DNA of 64,000 bases. It comes from Hsuehochloa calcarea (lineage: Eukaryota; Streptophyta; Magnoliopsida; Poales; Poaceae). The stretch covers positions 14,417,385 through 14,481,384 of the forward strand of contig CM070594.1 in NCBI GenBank assembly GCA_036346395.1. Reading direction: 5' to 3'. Shown here piece by piece: positions 34,001 to 45,400 of this stretch. Position 1 is the first letter of the stretch. Each line of letters begins with the position of its first letter. The translations under genes and the position numbers were made by a program. The notes under the pieces are model-generated. The model made no database searches and was not told the DNA's origin. It worked only from the letters and a program-made list of their open reading frames with translations.

Positions 34001-35546
34001 CATCTTTGGGAGGTGGCGGCGACACTGAGGTGGCTTTGTCTTGACGGCTCGTCGGAGAGGAGCGGCGGCGTACATCGGCAACGATGCATGCGCGAAATAA
34101 AGCTCATAAGGTCCAACACGGGTGCAGAGCTACTAGGGACTACCAGGGAGCTACCTTAGCGTTGGAGGGCAGGAGAGATTGTCGGAGCTCTGCTGGCGAC
34201 GGTGAGGTCCCTGGCGGCAATGGCGGTTCACGTGGAGGCGTCGCTCTGGCAAAAGAGTAGAGCAAGAAGCTGTTGGATATGCTCCCGTAGGGTGCCAAGA
34301 TGGTGTGGGTGGAAGCAATAGGGGAATGCCTTACCGGCTTGAGTGGAAGACGAAAACCAAGGTCCTTCGATAGAAAAGTAAATACTCAAAATGTCACTGA
34401 CCCTGTGGTTCATTGGAAAAATTGGTTGAGGGGTTCTCAATACCATTTCCTAGGGACTTGATATGACGCACAAGTTAGGTCAAGGGCCTCACCCGAGATG
34501 ACGATAGCAAGCCGATGTCACGCTGGTGAAGCTCTGGCCGCGCTCTGGGCCGTAGGGGTTGCGATGGCGTTCTGGGAGCTAGATGCAAAACCGAGAGCTG
34601 GCATAAGGGAAAATGGAAATGGCGACGAAGATAGAGAAGATGGGGGCCGGGAGCTCGAAACTTACGCGGCAATGATGCTGGGGTGGGCGTCCCTCTCCTC
34701 GGTCAACAGAGGAGAAGTGAGGGGGTAGAGAGAGCTGGGAGACAGGTTATAGGCGGGAACAGACGGAGGAGAAGCGGTGTTACTCGGCGAAGCGCGGTGG
34801 TTGGCTACTGCGGGCGGTGGGGGCACGGCGTTGATGGAGCTCAGCAGAGAACGCGAGGCGCGTGGCACTCGACCTGCGAGTGCGGTAGCGAGGAAAAGAC
34901 AGTCCGACAGTGGGCGAACGCCGGTGACTCAAGGAGGCGGGCGTGCGAGCCTTCGGTCGACGGCTTCGCGAGCCGTTCAATCGAGATCAGACGGTCCGCA
35001 TGAAAGAGGGTTCGGCAGAGTCGACTTCTTTGGTTGGCTCGATCGGTCTTGTGTGACGAGTTTGACCTGAGGAATAGTAACCAGATTTGACTGATTTTGA
35101 AAACAATTCTCCTAGTTTGACTGGCCTTCAAAATATAACAATTAAATTCATAAAAATATGAAATTAATCAGAGGGGTTCCTGGGGAAACCTAGTACCCAT
35201 AAAAATTTGTAAAATTTATTGCTCATCATTTATTTGGTATATTTCAAATTCCCAAAAGCATATGTTGACAATCGAGTTTGAAATTTATGAGGTTCATATT
35301 GGGTTCCAAAAATTTGGAAAAAAATTATATTAATACATGATAATTAATATAGTAATTGAATAAATTGTTTTTTGAGGATGATCATAAGTTTTTGATATTG
35401 TTTTCTTTAGGATTTATTTTTGTAAGTGTATGTTGAAACATTTGGATAAGATTTTCCTAGTACAAATCATAATTCAATTGGTTAAAAATATGATGCATGC
35501 TAATGAGATGCATAGTAATCCTCTTTATTAAATTGGAGATGTGACA
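31059..35546 (-). repeat. 3' LTR of the gypsy element (4.5 kb)
   Basis: Bounded by TGTGAGGACCC (31059) and GATGTGACA (35546) on the plus strand. The AT-rich start, a GC-rich internal block (33880-35050) and AT-rich end are like other very long chromovirus LTRs. The 34826-35546 portion is matched by the right-hand truncated copy at 38564-39292. By hand count the last ~455 bases differ at about 15 positions. Confidence 0.8.
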
Positions 35547-35752
35547 AACCTCCCCCTTACAAAAGATCTCGACCCTGAGATCTCGGTAGAACGGAAATTA
35601 AACACGTAAGATTCTAAAGAAGATACAACATCTGTTGTCTTGATTTCCTTTAAAGATAGAGTTACGACATTCTACCCGGGTCACCTAGAAGGCTATTTAA
35701 AATTTTCATTCCACTATTTTGTTTAACCTTTCCTTCTTAATACGAAGGCACT

Positions 35753-38555
35753 TCACGCCGAGGGAAAAAGATTGGGATATTCGGCCTGCATCCGATCTTC
35801 TCGCTCCCAGGTGGCTTCCTCCTCGGAATGATTGCTCCACTGGACTTTGACGAACCTGATGCTACGATTTCTCGTTCTGCGTTCGACTTCCTTAAGGATG
35901 CGAATCGGGCATTCCCGATAAGAAAGATCGGGGTTGCAAGTCGATGTCATTCGACTCGGTGACCTGGAACACGGAGGTACTTTTTCAGTTGGGATACATG
36001 GAAGACATCGTGCACTTCTGATAGGGTAGGTGGAAGCTTTAATTGATAAGCCACAGAGCCTCGTTTGTCTAGAACTTGGAAATGCCCGATATAACAGGGT
36101 GCCAATTTACCCTTCACTTGGAAACGACGGGTTCCCTTCATCGGTGAGACCTTGAGGTAAACATAATCACCTATCTCGAAGCTCAACTCACGACGACGGC
36201 GGTCAGCGTAGGACTTCTGACGAGATTGTGCCGTACGAAGTCGTTCACGGATGATGCGAACTTGTTCTTCAGCGTCCTCCACCAAGGTTGCGCCATAGAA
36301 TGACCTTTCCCCGGCTTCAGACCAGTTCAATGGTGTCCTACAAGCCCTCCCATACAATGCTTCAAATGGTGACATCTGAAAGCTGGATTGATAGCTATTG
36401 TTATAGGAGAACTCTGCGAACGGTAAGCATTTTTTCCCAATTTTTGCTATAGGATAGCACACACGCTCGTAGAAGGTCCTCCAACACCTGATTCACCCTC
36501 TCAGTCTATCCATCTGTTTGAGGGTGGTAAGCAGAGCTGAAAGACAGATGGGTCCCCATGGCTTGATGGAGGCATCCCCAAAAATGGGATGTGAACTGCG
36601 CACCGCGATCCGAAACAATCCTCTTCGGTATGTCGTGGAGACACACAATCCTGGTGATGTAGAGCTCTGCTAATTTAGCCGTAGTGTAGGTGGTCTTGAC
36701 AGGAATGAAGTGAGCCACTTTTGTCAGCCGATCAATAATCACCCATATAGAATCGGAGCCAGTTTGGGTCCTTGGAAGCCCGGTAATGAAATCCATCCCA
36801 ACCTCCTCCCATTTCCACTGGGGAATAGGTAAGGGTTGGAGAGTACCTGCTGTTTTCAAGTGATCAGCCTTGACTCGTTGGCATATGTCACATTCGACAA
36901 CATATCATGCGATCATCGTTTCATCTGACTCCACCACAACCGTTTCTTCAGGTTCTAATACATCTTAGTACTTCCGGGATGTATAGAGAATCGTGAATCA
37001 TGAGCTTCCTTAAGAATCAACTCCCTCAAGTTGCCATTGGATGGCACTACTAAACGACTCCCGAATCGTAGGGTGCCCTCAGCATCATGGTTGAAACATT
37101 TGGCCTTACCCTTCTTCATTTCTTCCCGGATTTGGGCGACCTCCATGTCGAGGGCTTCCTTTATCTGGTCCTTTAAGGTGAAATCCACCTTGAGGGCAGC
37201 AAGGGTACCCTCCTCAATAATCCCCAGGTGCAGACGTTGCATGGCAGCACACAATCCTGCCGAAATGGGAGTTACCGACAAACAGTTGCATTGGGTTTTC
37301 CTACCCAATGCGTCGGCCACCACGTTGGCCTTCCTTGGGTGATAATAGAGTCCCATGTCATAGTCCTTGATCAACTCAAGCCACCTTCTCTGTCTCAGGT
37401 TCAGGTCGGCCTGATTGAAAATGTATTTGAGACTCTTATGATCAGTGTTGATCTCACAACGATTACCGATGAGGTAATGCCGCTAAATCTTCAGTGCATG
37501 GAAGCTCCAAGTCATGGGTGGGATAATTGGCTTCATGAGGTCTCAATTGTCTCGACGCATATGCCACCACATGACCTTCTTGCATAAGCACACCTCCGAT
37601 CCCGTGGTGAGAAGCATCGCAGTAAATATCGAAGCTCTTGTGAATATCGGGCAAGATAAGCACCGGTGCTCGGGTTAAGAGGTCTTTAGAGTCTGAAAGC
37701 TAACTGCACATTCAGGCGACCAGACGAACTTCTTTTCCTTTTTCAACAGTTGGGTCATGGGCCTGGCAATACGGGAGAAATTATTGATGAACCTGCGATA
37801 ATACCCCGCAAGCCCAAGAAACTGCGGATGTCGGTGACGCTCTTGGGTTGCTCCCAATTTAGTACATCCTGGACTTTGCTAGGATCGACAGCGACACCAC
37901 CCTTGGACAGAACATGGCCCAAGAAGCTGACTTCACGAAACCAGAACCCGCATTTGCTAAATTTGGCATACAGTTGATGTTGACGAAGTTTTTCCAACAC
38001 CAGCCGTAGGTGTTGCTCATGCTCTTCATCGGACTTGGAGTAGATAAGGATGTCATCAATGAATACGACAACAAACTGATCCAAATACTCTATAAAAACC
38101 GAATTCATAAGGCTCATAAAGTAGGAGGGAGCATTGGTTAGGCCAAAGGACATAACAGTGTACTCGTACAAACCGTAGCGAGTGGAGAAAGCCGTCTTTG
38201 GTATGTCTTCGGATCTGACCTTGATCTGATGGTAACCCAACCTCAAATCAATTTTGGAAAATACTTGGGCTCCATTCAACTGGTCAAATAGATCGTCAAT
38301 CCGCGGAAGCGGATACTTGTTCTTGATGGTGACTTCGTTTAACGGACGGTAGTCCACACACATCCTTAGACTCTTATATTTCTTCTTGACAAAAATAACC
38401 AGGCATCCCCAAGGTGAGGAGTTCGGTCTGATGAATCCCTTATCTTGGAGCTCCTTGAGTTGCTCTTTTAACTCTACCAACTCATTTGGAGGCATCCGGT
38501 ATGGCCGCTTTGAAATCGGCGCAGTACCGGGTGCAAGCTCGATAACGAATTCCAC
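35753..38555 (-). pseudogene. Gypsy pol: RT, RNase H, integrase, chromodomain, broken
   Basis: Going leftward: RT frame 38555-37755 (PISKRPYRMPPNELVELKEQ, YRPLNEVTIKNKYPLPRIDD, catalytic FIDD in VVVFIDDILIYSK near 38050); RNase H pieces 37857-37463 (FDIYCDASHHGIGGVLMQEG, conserved Asp) and 37374-36955 with the integrase zinc finger start (VVADALGRK, LILKEAHDSRFSIHPGSTKMY); integrase core 36859-36506 (GMDFITGLPRT, IVSDRGAQFTSHFW, SAYHPQTDG) and 36462-35947; chromodomain-like tail 35950-35753 (WSNHSEEEATWEREDRM). Stops and shifts separate each frame. Protease and gag are absent because of the upstream deletion. Confidence 0.9.
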
Positions 38556-39292
38556 TTATTGCAAGCACGGCGTCGACGGAGCTCAGCAGAGGACGCGAGG
38601 CACGTGGTGCTCGACTTCTGCACGAGTGCCAGCGCGAGGGTGAAGACAGGTCCGACAGGTGGGCCCGAACTGTCGGTGACTCAAGGAGGCGGGCGTGCGA
38701 GCCTTCGGTCGACGGCTTCGCGAGCCATTCGATCGGGATCAGACAGTCCGCATGAAAGAGGGTTCGGCAGAGTCAGCTTGCTAGTTGGCTCGGTCGGTCT
38801 TCATGTGACGAGTTTGACAGGAATAGTAACAGATTTGGTGATTTTGAAAACAATTCTCCTACTTTGACTGGCCTTCAAAATATAGCAATTAAATTCATAA
38901 AAATATGAAATTAATCAGAGGGGTTCCTGGGGCAACCTAGTACCAATAAAAATTTGTAAAATTCATTGTTCATCATTTATTTGGTATATTTCAAATTCCC
39001 AAAAGCATATGTTGACAATCGAGTTTGAAATTTATGAGGTTCATATTGGGTTCCAAAAATTTGGGAAAAATTATATTAATACATGATAATTAATATAGTA
39101 ATTGAATAAATTGTTTCTAGAGGATGATCATAAGTTTTTGATATTATTTTCTTTAGGATTTATTTTTGTAAGTGTGTGTTGAAACATTTGGATAAGATTT
39201 TCCTAGTACAAATCATAATTCAATTGCTTAAAAATATGATGCATGCTAATGAGATGCATAGTAATTATCTTTATTAAATTGGGGATGTGACA
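38556..39292 (-). repeat. Truncated 5' LTR of the gypsy element
   Basis: Matches 34826-35546 closely, both ending GATGTGACA. It joins directly to the RT reading frame at about 38556-38563 (left of GCACGGCG), so the rest of the LTR, the PBS, gag and protease have been lost by deletion. Confidence 0.85.
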
Positions 39293-40083
39293 CTTGTCTA
39301 GGTCCTCCAACTCGAGGAGCATCTGTAGTTGTCTAAGGCTTTACCCCAAGGGGTAGTTGACCGAAGCTTTACCGCTGACTCCGACACAACGTATGGGTTT
39401 CCATCCATATGGGCGACTCATAGTTAATGCATTATATTGGAAAACATATCGTAGGACTTAGCTCTGCCGTCATACCTAAGGAAGTGTGCTAAATAGCTTG
39501 GCAAAAGGAGCGGTCTGACATGTGGGTAAGTTGTACACCCCTGCAGGGTTTAATCTACGTTTTTTTGTTATGATAACACTGGTTATTTCTGGAAGAATTA
39601 GACTCAATATTTTGGAATTTAAACTTAAAACTTGAATATATTGAGAATGGCTTCTCATGCTATGTTTGTGTGCTACAAGGGCAGCCACCTGCAGATGCTC
39701 TGTTGATGTCTAATGTTAATTATTTGCTATTATTTGAAGTATTAAAAATATTTGCTAACTTGCAATTTCAATCTACTACTTGTATTCAATTGAAATATTA
39801 ATTTGTGCTGAAAATAAACCCTATAGCCTTCTCCTTTCAATAAAGCTTGCATGTAGCTATGTATAGACTTTGTAAAGTCTTGCGGAGTACATTCGTGTGC
39901 TCACTGTTTGTTTTTATTTACTAATCTGGACAGCAGGTGTGAGATCAAATCGGGTAAGGAAAGATTGCGCAGGAACGTCGATTTGCTATGGTTTGAACCC
40001 AGTCGGTTGCCCTGCGGGTTATGACAAGCCATTGGGACTTTATTTATGATTAATTCATGTTTTTATTCCAGTTTATTCATTAT
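39293..40083. other. Continuation of the outer repeat between gypsy element and TRIM
   Basis: Appears to continue the sequence interrupted at 31053 (AT-rich with CCAACTCGAGGAGCATCTG near the join). No reading frame with family features. Probably part of an older LTR. Confidence 0.35.
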
Positions 40084-40766
40084 TTTATTGTAACACCCTG
40101 ACCCAAATTCGGCTCAATGCCCAGCCCACCGTGGGGCGGACCCGCACACACATAGCACCTCACTTACACTTTCGTCCTCGCTTCGTGTAAAAGGGTTAAC
40201 CCGGAGGTGCTACGTTTGGATCCAACAGACATTATATACTACTACAACTCACTTGAGACAAGCAATGTGGGACTAATCCCACCACACAACTCCTCATGGG
40301 CCACATGGGGCCACACTACGAGCAGACCGGGATATTACATTCACCCATTAAGGTGGCGCCCTCGAAGATATCCGCATCACGCGTAAATGCCCGAACCACC
40401 CTCGGTACATGTCCGTGCGTCGGTCCTGCACATATGTCATGCCATGTACACTCGGGCCCACATTTGCCATCGCCATATGCGCGCCCACATCCCGCACGCG
40501 CCTGCGAAAGGTTCATGCTCGATACCATCTGTAACACCCGACCCAAATTCGGCTCAATGCCCGGCCAGCGTGGGGCGGACCAGCGCACACATAGCACCTC
40601 ACTTACACTTTCGTCCTCGCCGTGTAAAGGGTTAACCGGAGGTGCTACGTTTGATCAACAGCATTATATACTACTACAACTCACTTGAGACAAGTAATGT
40701 GGGACTAATCCCACCACACAACTCCTCATGGGCCACACTACGAGCAGACCGGGGTATTACATTTAT
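40084..40766 (-). mobile_element. TRIM-like miniature LTR retrotransposon (40089-40761) with TTTAT target duplication
   Basis: Two direct repeats of 251 bp (40089-40339) and 232 bp (40530-40761), both starting TGTAACACCC and ending TATTACA, flank only 190 bp of internal sequence. TTTAT lies immediately outside each end (40084-40088, 40762-40766). On the minus strand the internal region begins GATGGTATCGAGCATG, with a PBS-like TGGTATCGAGC at 40527-40517, so transcription runs leftward. There is no room for gag or pol. Each LTR carries the palindrome GTGGGACTAATCCCAC. Size, PBS and TSD fit a TRIM; I do not see the 5S-like sequence of Cassandra elements. Confidence 0.9.
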
Positions 40767-41336
40767 GCTGCATACTTGATATTTATCTTATTATTTGGCC
40801 AGTCGGCTCTTTTGTATGAAACTAAACATTGTAAGTTCATTATATTGTAAATTATGAAGGTTCGATATTGTAAGAACTTGTGTATATAATGATATTGATG
40901 TTTGTGATGGTGTATGTGTATCACTCCTGGGAAGTACATAATACACTAAGAGCAGGAAATTTAATTTGTGATGCTAGAACCAATTGGAGGGTTAAGCATT
41001 ACAAATTAAATTCCCCCGGGTTTTCACAGTAAGTTTAGTTGAATAGCACTTTTTGTCACGCCATTGGTGGTGGTGGAGTGACAGGATTTGGCAACACCAT
41101 GGTGCTGATGTGACAATGTTGTTTTATCACGCCACGAGTGGTGGCATGACAAAAATATTCGAATTAGAAATAAAGTTGCTCAGGGGTTAATAATAAAAAT
41201 AAATTAAAAATAGGTTGATTAATAAAAAAAATTATCCAAAGAGGCCCTAAATGTGTTGTTCATTACAAGCAAATGATGCTACAGTATGAATAGGTAATTA
41301 CAATTTACAACTTACGTAGGTAAGTACTCCTCGAGT

Positions 41337-41407
<71 letters not shown>

Positions 41408-41847
41408 TATTTCGGATATCGATCGGTCTCTAAAATACATTTTTGATGATTAATTTTTATTGTAACATACTTATAAAACTTAATAAAATTATGATATTAT
41501 AAAAATATTTTTTAAGAAAAATCTATTTATATTATTTTTATATATTTAAAAAGATATTAACAGCTAAAATTTTCGTAGCATGTTTGTGTGATGGGAGTAC
41601 CATTGTAGTACGAGCAATTAATGGCAAGAACCAACATGAGCGTATTGGTCATCTTGGTTGCTCCTTTAATTAGCTAGATACGTGAGAGTGTTTTTTAATT
41701 GAAGTGACACGTTTTTTTATTTACAGTAACAAAATTAGCCTCCTCAGTAATATTTATATCGTGCTAATTTGCTGCAAACCTTTTAAACCGGCTCTCGAAA
41801 AACATAAGCTGTTAACTAAAGATTGGCAATGCCTCGTCAGCTCCATT
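40767..41847. other. Spacer with repeat ends, TA/TG microsatellite
   Basis: Probably the rest of the outer repeat up to about 41030 (TTCCCCCGGGTTTTCACA). At 41162-41225 AT-rich sequence is an inverted relative of 26213-26295. A TA run at 41342-41395 passes into a short TG run (to about 41408), followed by sequence related to the Stowaway-like MITEs at 52636 and 53980. No gene seen. Confidence 0.5.
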
Positions 41848-41990
41848 GGCCCCATACGGCAAGATCCTTCCAGGACCTGTCCTCTCCAAGATCTGTAGAT
41901 GATAATGCATTCATTTTTTCCTGGCCCTATACGGCAAGATCCTTCCAGGACCTGTCCTCTTCAAAATCTTGAGATGATAATGCACATATT
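41848..41990. repeat. Two 75-bp tandem units, with a third relative at 48968-49030
   Basis: Units start at 41848 and 41923 with GGCCCCATACGGCAAGATCC / GGCCCTATACGGCAAGATCC and share TTCCAGGACCTGTCCTC. A single related copy lies at about 48968-49030, on the other side of the large solo LTR. Confidence 0.85.
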
Positions 41991-42439
41991 TCTCCTCACT
42001 ATACTGCAAGCTCATTTAATTTCTAACGGATCTCCTTTCATTCATAAAGAGCTAGCATCTATGTAAGGCCCGTCGTCTAAGTGCCCGCCAGCTATGTCCC
42101 TCTCCCTCTCATAGATCCTCCTCCTCGGTGCGGAGTTAGACCTCAGACCTCTATCAATAATTCAAGATATAGGTCTAATAATAATGGATATTCTATCTAT
42201 ATATGTAGAGAAAATTTCAGTCTACATTATCCTTGTCTGAAGACTATTAACTAGCCCAAGACGTCTAGGGCAGTCGATATTCCTTCCCTCCTCACACCAC
42301 CAAACCAGTGCCACTGTCGTCTATGATGGCCCACGACCCACGCATCGAGAAGCCCAAAACCCTATTGCTATCAGGCTCACATCACGTCTCCCTCCCGGCT
42401 CCCGCATCGCCCACTTGACTGCGCCTCCTCCTCTCTCGT
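41991..42439. other. Spacer flanking the large solo LTR, no gene seen
   Basis: Sequence at 41991-42150 is related to 49040-49180 beyond the solo LTR, in the same orientation. No reading frame with family features. Confidence 0.5.
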
Positions 42440-45400
42440 TGTAGGGACTCAGATTTGCAACCTGGAACCCTCGTGTATACAACACTAGTCCCTGGATCAG
42501 TAGCTAGTGCACACAATTACATCATTGAATACCAAACACATATATATCAAAAGTTAAACTATTGCATAATATTAAATAATACGTAAATAGACCATACGAT
42601 TACTTGACTTACACATGGGCCGATCAGGCCAAATACCTTGAATATTTGCAGCGGAAACAGAATCAATAATGCAACAAGTGGGACTCTCAGGATATGCCCA
42701 CAAACAATCGACTAAGGCTCGTAACCTATTTGTTGGCCTCCTCGATTTTCAATTTTGTCGAACGCGATTAAGCGCCCACTAAGCATTCTTCTTTCTTACT
42801 TACTAAATGGTAATATGGAGCGAGTGTGAGTATACAGCCGTACTACGTGAGCCAACACACAAAATGCAGCTATAATAGATGAAAGGCTGATCAAAGGGAT
42901 GGATTGAGGTTCTTTTATTTGTGTAAAGCCACTATTGAAATAGATTAAGTAGTTGACAAGTCCTGTGACCTAGCATTTTAACTAACACAGGTTTTAATGA
43001 AATTGAGTATTATTATGAAATACTAGTGAAGGCTCCAACCTCCATATATTACCGAATGGCTCCAACCATCTAATGCTTATGTTTTCCTCGAGCTACAACC
43101 TGTACTTTCCATTGGCTACAACCAGGACAAATTAGGCCACAAGCTCCAACCTATGCCTTCCACTGGCTCCAACCAGGACAAATCAAATCATCAGGCTCCA
43201 ACCCGATATTTCATCCCACCCACAAATTGTTTTATAAAAGTTAAGACTAATCAAGCAAGTTCTCGGCACCACCCAAGAGGCACGACTATCTGAACATTTT
43301 TAACTCTGCAGAGGTCGAACAACTTTACCCATAAGAGACGATCATCTTATATTGTCAATACGCTACCGTAGGCGTGAGACTAAGAAGGTCATCACAATGT
43401 TTTACAATGCCCCAACCCAATGCAGCTCCACCCACTAAGGTTTCATCCGCTGGGGGCACTATAGCTGACCCGGAGGCCCCCTCTTGTGTCATGTGGTTTC
43501 TTTGTGCCTTATAGCCACACACACTTCATATGGTTTACCTATGACTATAACCACGCCTCATTCCGTCGAATGGTGAAGCTAAAGTTGAGGCGAAACAAAT
43601 TAATTAGTTAGGTCGTACTTATTATAGACTTCTGGTTGCACTGTTAGTGCACGAGAGGTCATCACAGGAACCAGTCCTTAATTAACTTGGGTGGTGCTTT
43701 CACATTACCAGTTCTTCATGCTCTTATCCGTACCCGCCTGACTTACCATCCGCTCAAGTCTAAAACAGTTTTGAGTTTTTATTTTGAAAATCCTTCTAGG
43801 TTCAACATACGAGTCAAGCTCCAACTTCGGCCGCCCAAATCCAGTTTTGAAGTTTGAATGATGTGGAGGCAAATTAATGCCTACATGTCTATGTATCTAA
43901 GCAAGGCTAAGTATAACACTTATATACAAACTTAATAACTAATTAGGTATGCCATTATTCCTAGGGCGACAAAAGGCAGTGTCTAATATCAAGGGTAGGA
44001 ATTTAATAGCTCAATCAACATTTAGGTATTATCTACAAGCTAAGATAATATAATTATACTGAAGCATAGCAATGTAATCCCGTAATTTAAAATAATATAA
44101 TTTGCATTCAAAAAGTAGGTGCAAAATGATAAAAGTGTTGTCTCGCATTGCTCAATGTTTTGAAAATCTTGGTCTTGTTCTTGTTGTTGCTCTAATTGTT
44201 GTCCCTTCAGAACTTCGAAGTCTAATTACGCAAAATACGACTGAATGCAAGAACACTTGAATACGACCAAATGAAACCCAAATAAATTAAAATGCATTCA
44301 AAAAGCTCCAAAAGAATTCATACAAACTCAAATAAATCCCAAATTGCATACATTTGGTATAAGGGTATAAATTTGGATTTTAGATGGATCTAGGATCGAG
44401 AATTATTCGATCCAGAGTTAGGACAAGAGGGTTCGGACTATCAAAACATTTGCTGGTGGATAAATTATGGAAGAAGAAAGAGAGAGAATATTCTCACTAA
44501 TACACCCACTTAGGTCATTCAGATGAGAGAGATTACATTAACACGTAGGATATACTGATATTTATTTATTTTATGAAATGCTCTTCTATTGGAAGCGAAT
44601 AATGATGTGATGGATGGAATCCACTTGACTTTGATTTGTTGTGGAATTACTATCGTTTCGTTGAGAACACCTCACCACAACTCGCATGAGAGGCCTAGTT
44701 TATTTAATGATTTTTTGTTATTATTTTCTATTTATCAAGTAAGTTCCATGAAAATAAGGTGAGACATATGTATAGTTGCGATGGGCCGCAAGTGAAAGAA
44801 ATAATTTTAACTGATTTCCCTTATCGATTTTTATTTATCAAGTTCTATGAAAGTTAGGTGAGACCTGTGAATATTAACTAAATACCATCCTTACAATTTA
44901 ATCGGGGGTTTCTACGCGTTTGAGATATATCATTGAGTTGATTTTCTCTTAACGTAATTACTTGCGTGGTCATGCCTACCTATGCATATAATTATATTTT
45001 ATTAGACTTCCTAATTGAGTTTGCATTCTTAAAATAAATTTTAATGACACTATAATAATTTACAATTATCATATAACCTTCATTAATTGAATTACCCTCA
45101 AATCTAGTAGGGCCCGAGCTGCCATGCGTATACTGGAGTGCACCTATTACATTTGGTTAACCTTCACCTGTAATACATACTAATGACTATTTTTAGTTAA
45201 GTAGCTAACTAATCATTTACTATATAAGGCCTATGTGTGTTTTACAACTAATTATCCTTAGCAATTAATCATCTATGTGCGATTTACTACTAATTCTCCT
45301 TAGCAATTAATCATTATAATTAACTTTATTATCATTAACTAATAATAGGCCTTTTATGCTGATAACTATTGCTGACCTTTATGTCAACATAGTAGGACTA

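Larger units (their letters stand above)
31059..39292 (-). mobile_element. Gypsy chromovirus (Tekay-like) retrotransposon, internally deleted
   Basis: On the minus strand: truncated 5' LTR (39292 to about 38560), pol with RT, RNase H, integrase and chromodomain (38555-35753), purine-rich tract GTAAGGGGGAGGTT, then a full 3' LTR (35546-31059). The 3' LTR starts TGTCACATC on the minus strand and ends TCCTCACA, giving 4488 bp. The outside five bases are CCTGT (31054-31058) and CTTGT (39293-39297), a target duplication with one mismatch. Gag and protease and about 3.7 kb of the 5' LTR plus PBS are missing. The RT-RNase H-integrase order and C-terminal chromodomain identify gypsy. Confidence 0.85.

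Noticed and set aside
34662..35131. Several overlapping frames at 34.7-35.1 kb
   Set aside because: Inside the long gypsy LTR, and repeated in the right LTR copy at 38.56-38.87 kb.
40296..40688. 130-codon plus-strand frame across 40.3-40.7 kb
   Set aside because: Spans both LTRs and interior of the TRIM-like element, so it is not a gene.
40089..40761. Cassandra-type TRIM with 5S rRNA sequence
   Set aside because: I could not see the 5S internal promoter boxes in the LTRs; TRIM call kept without the Cassandra name.
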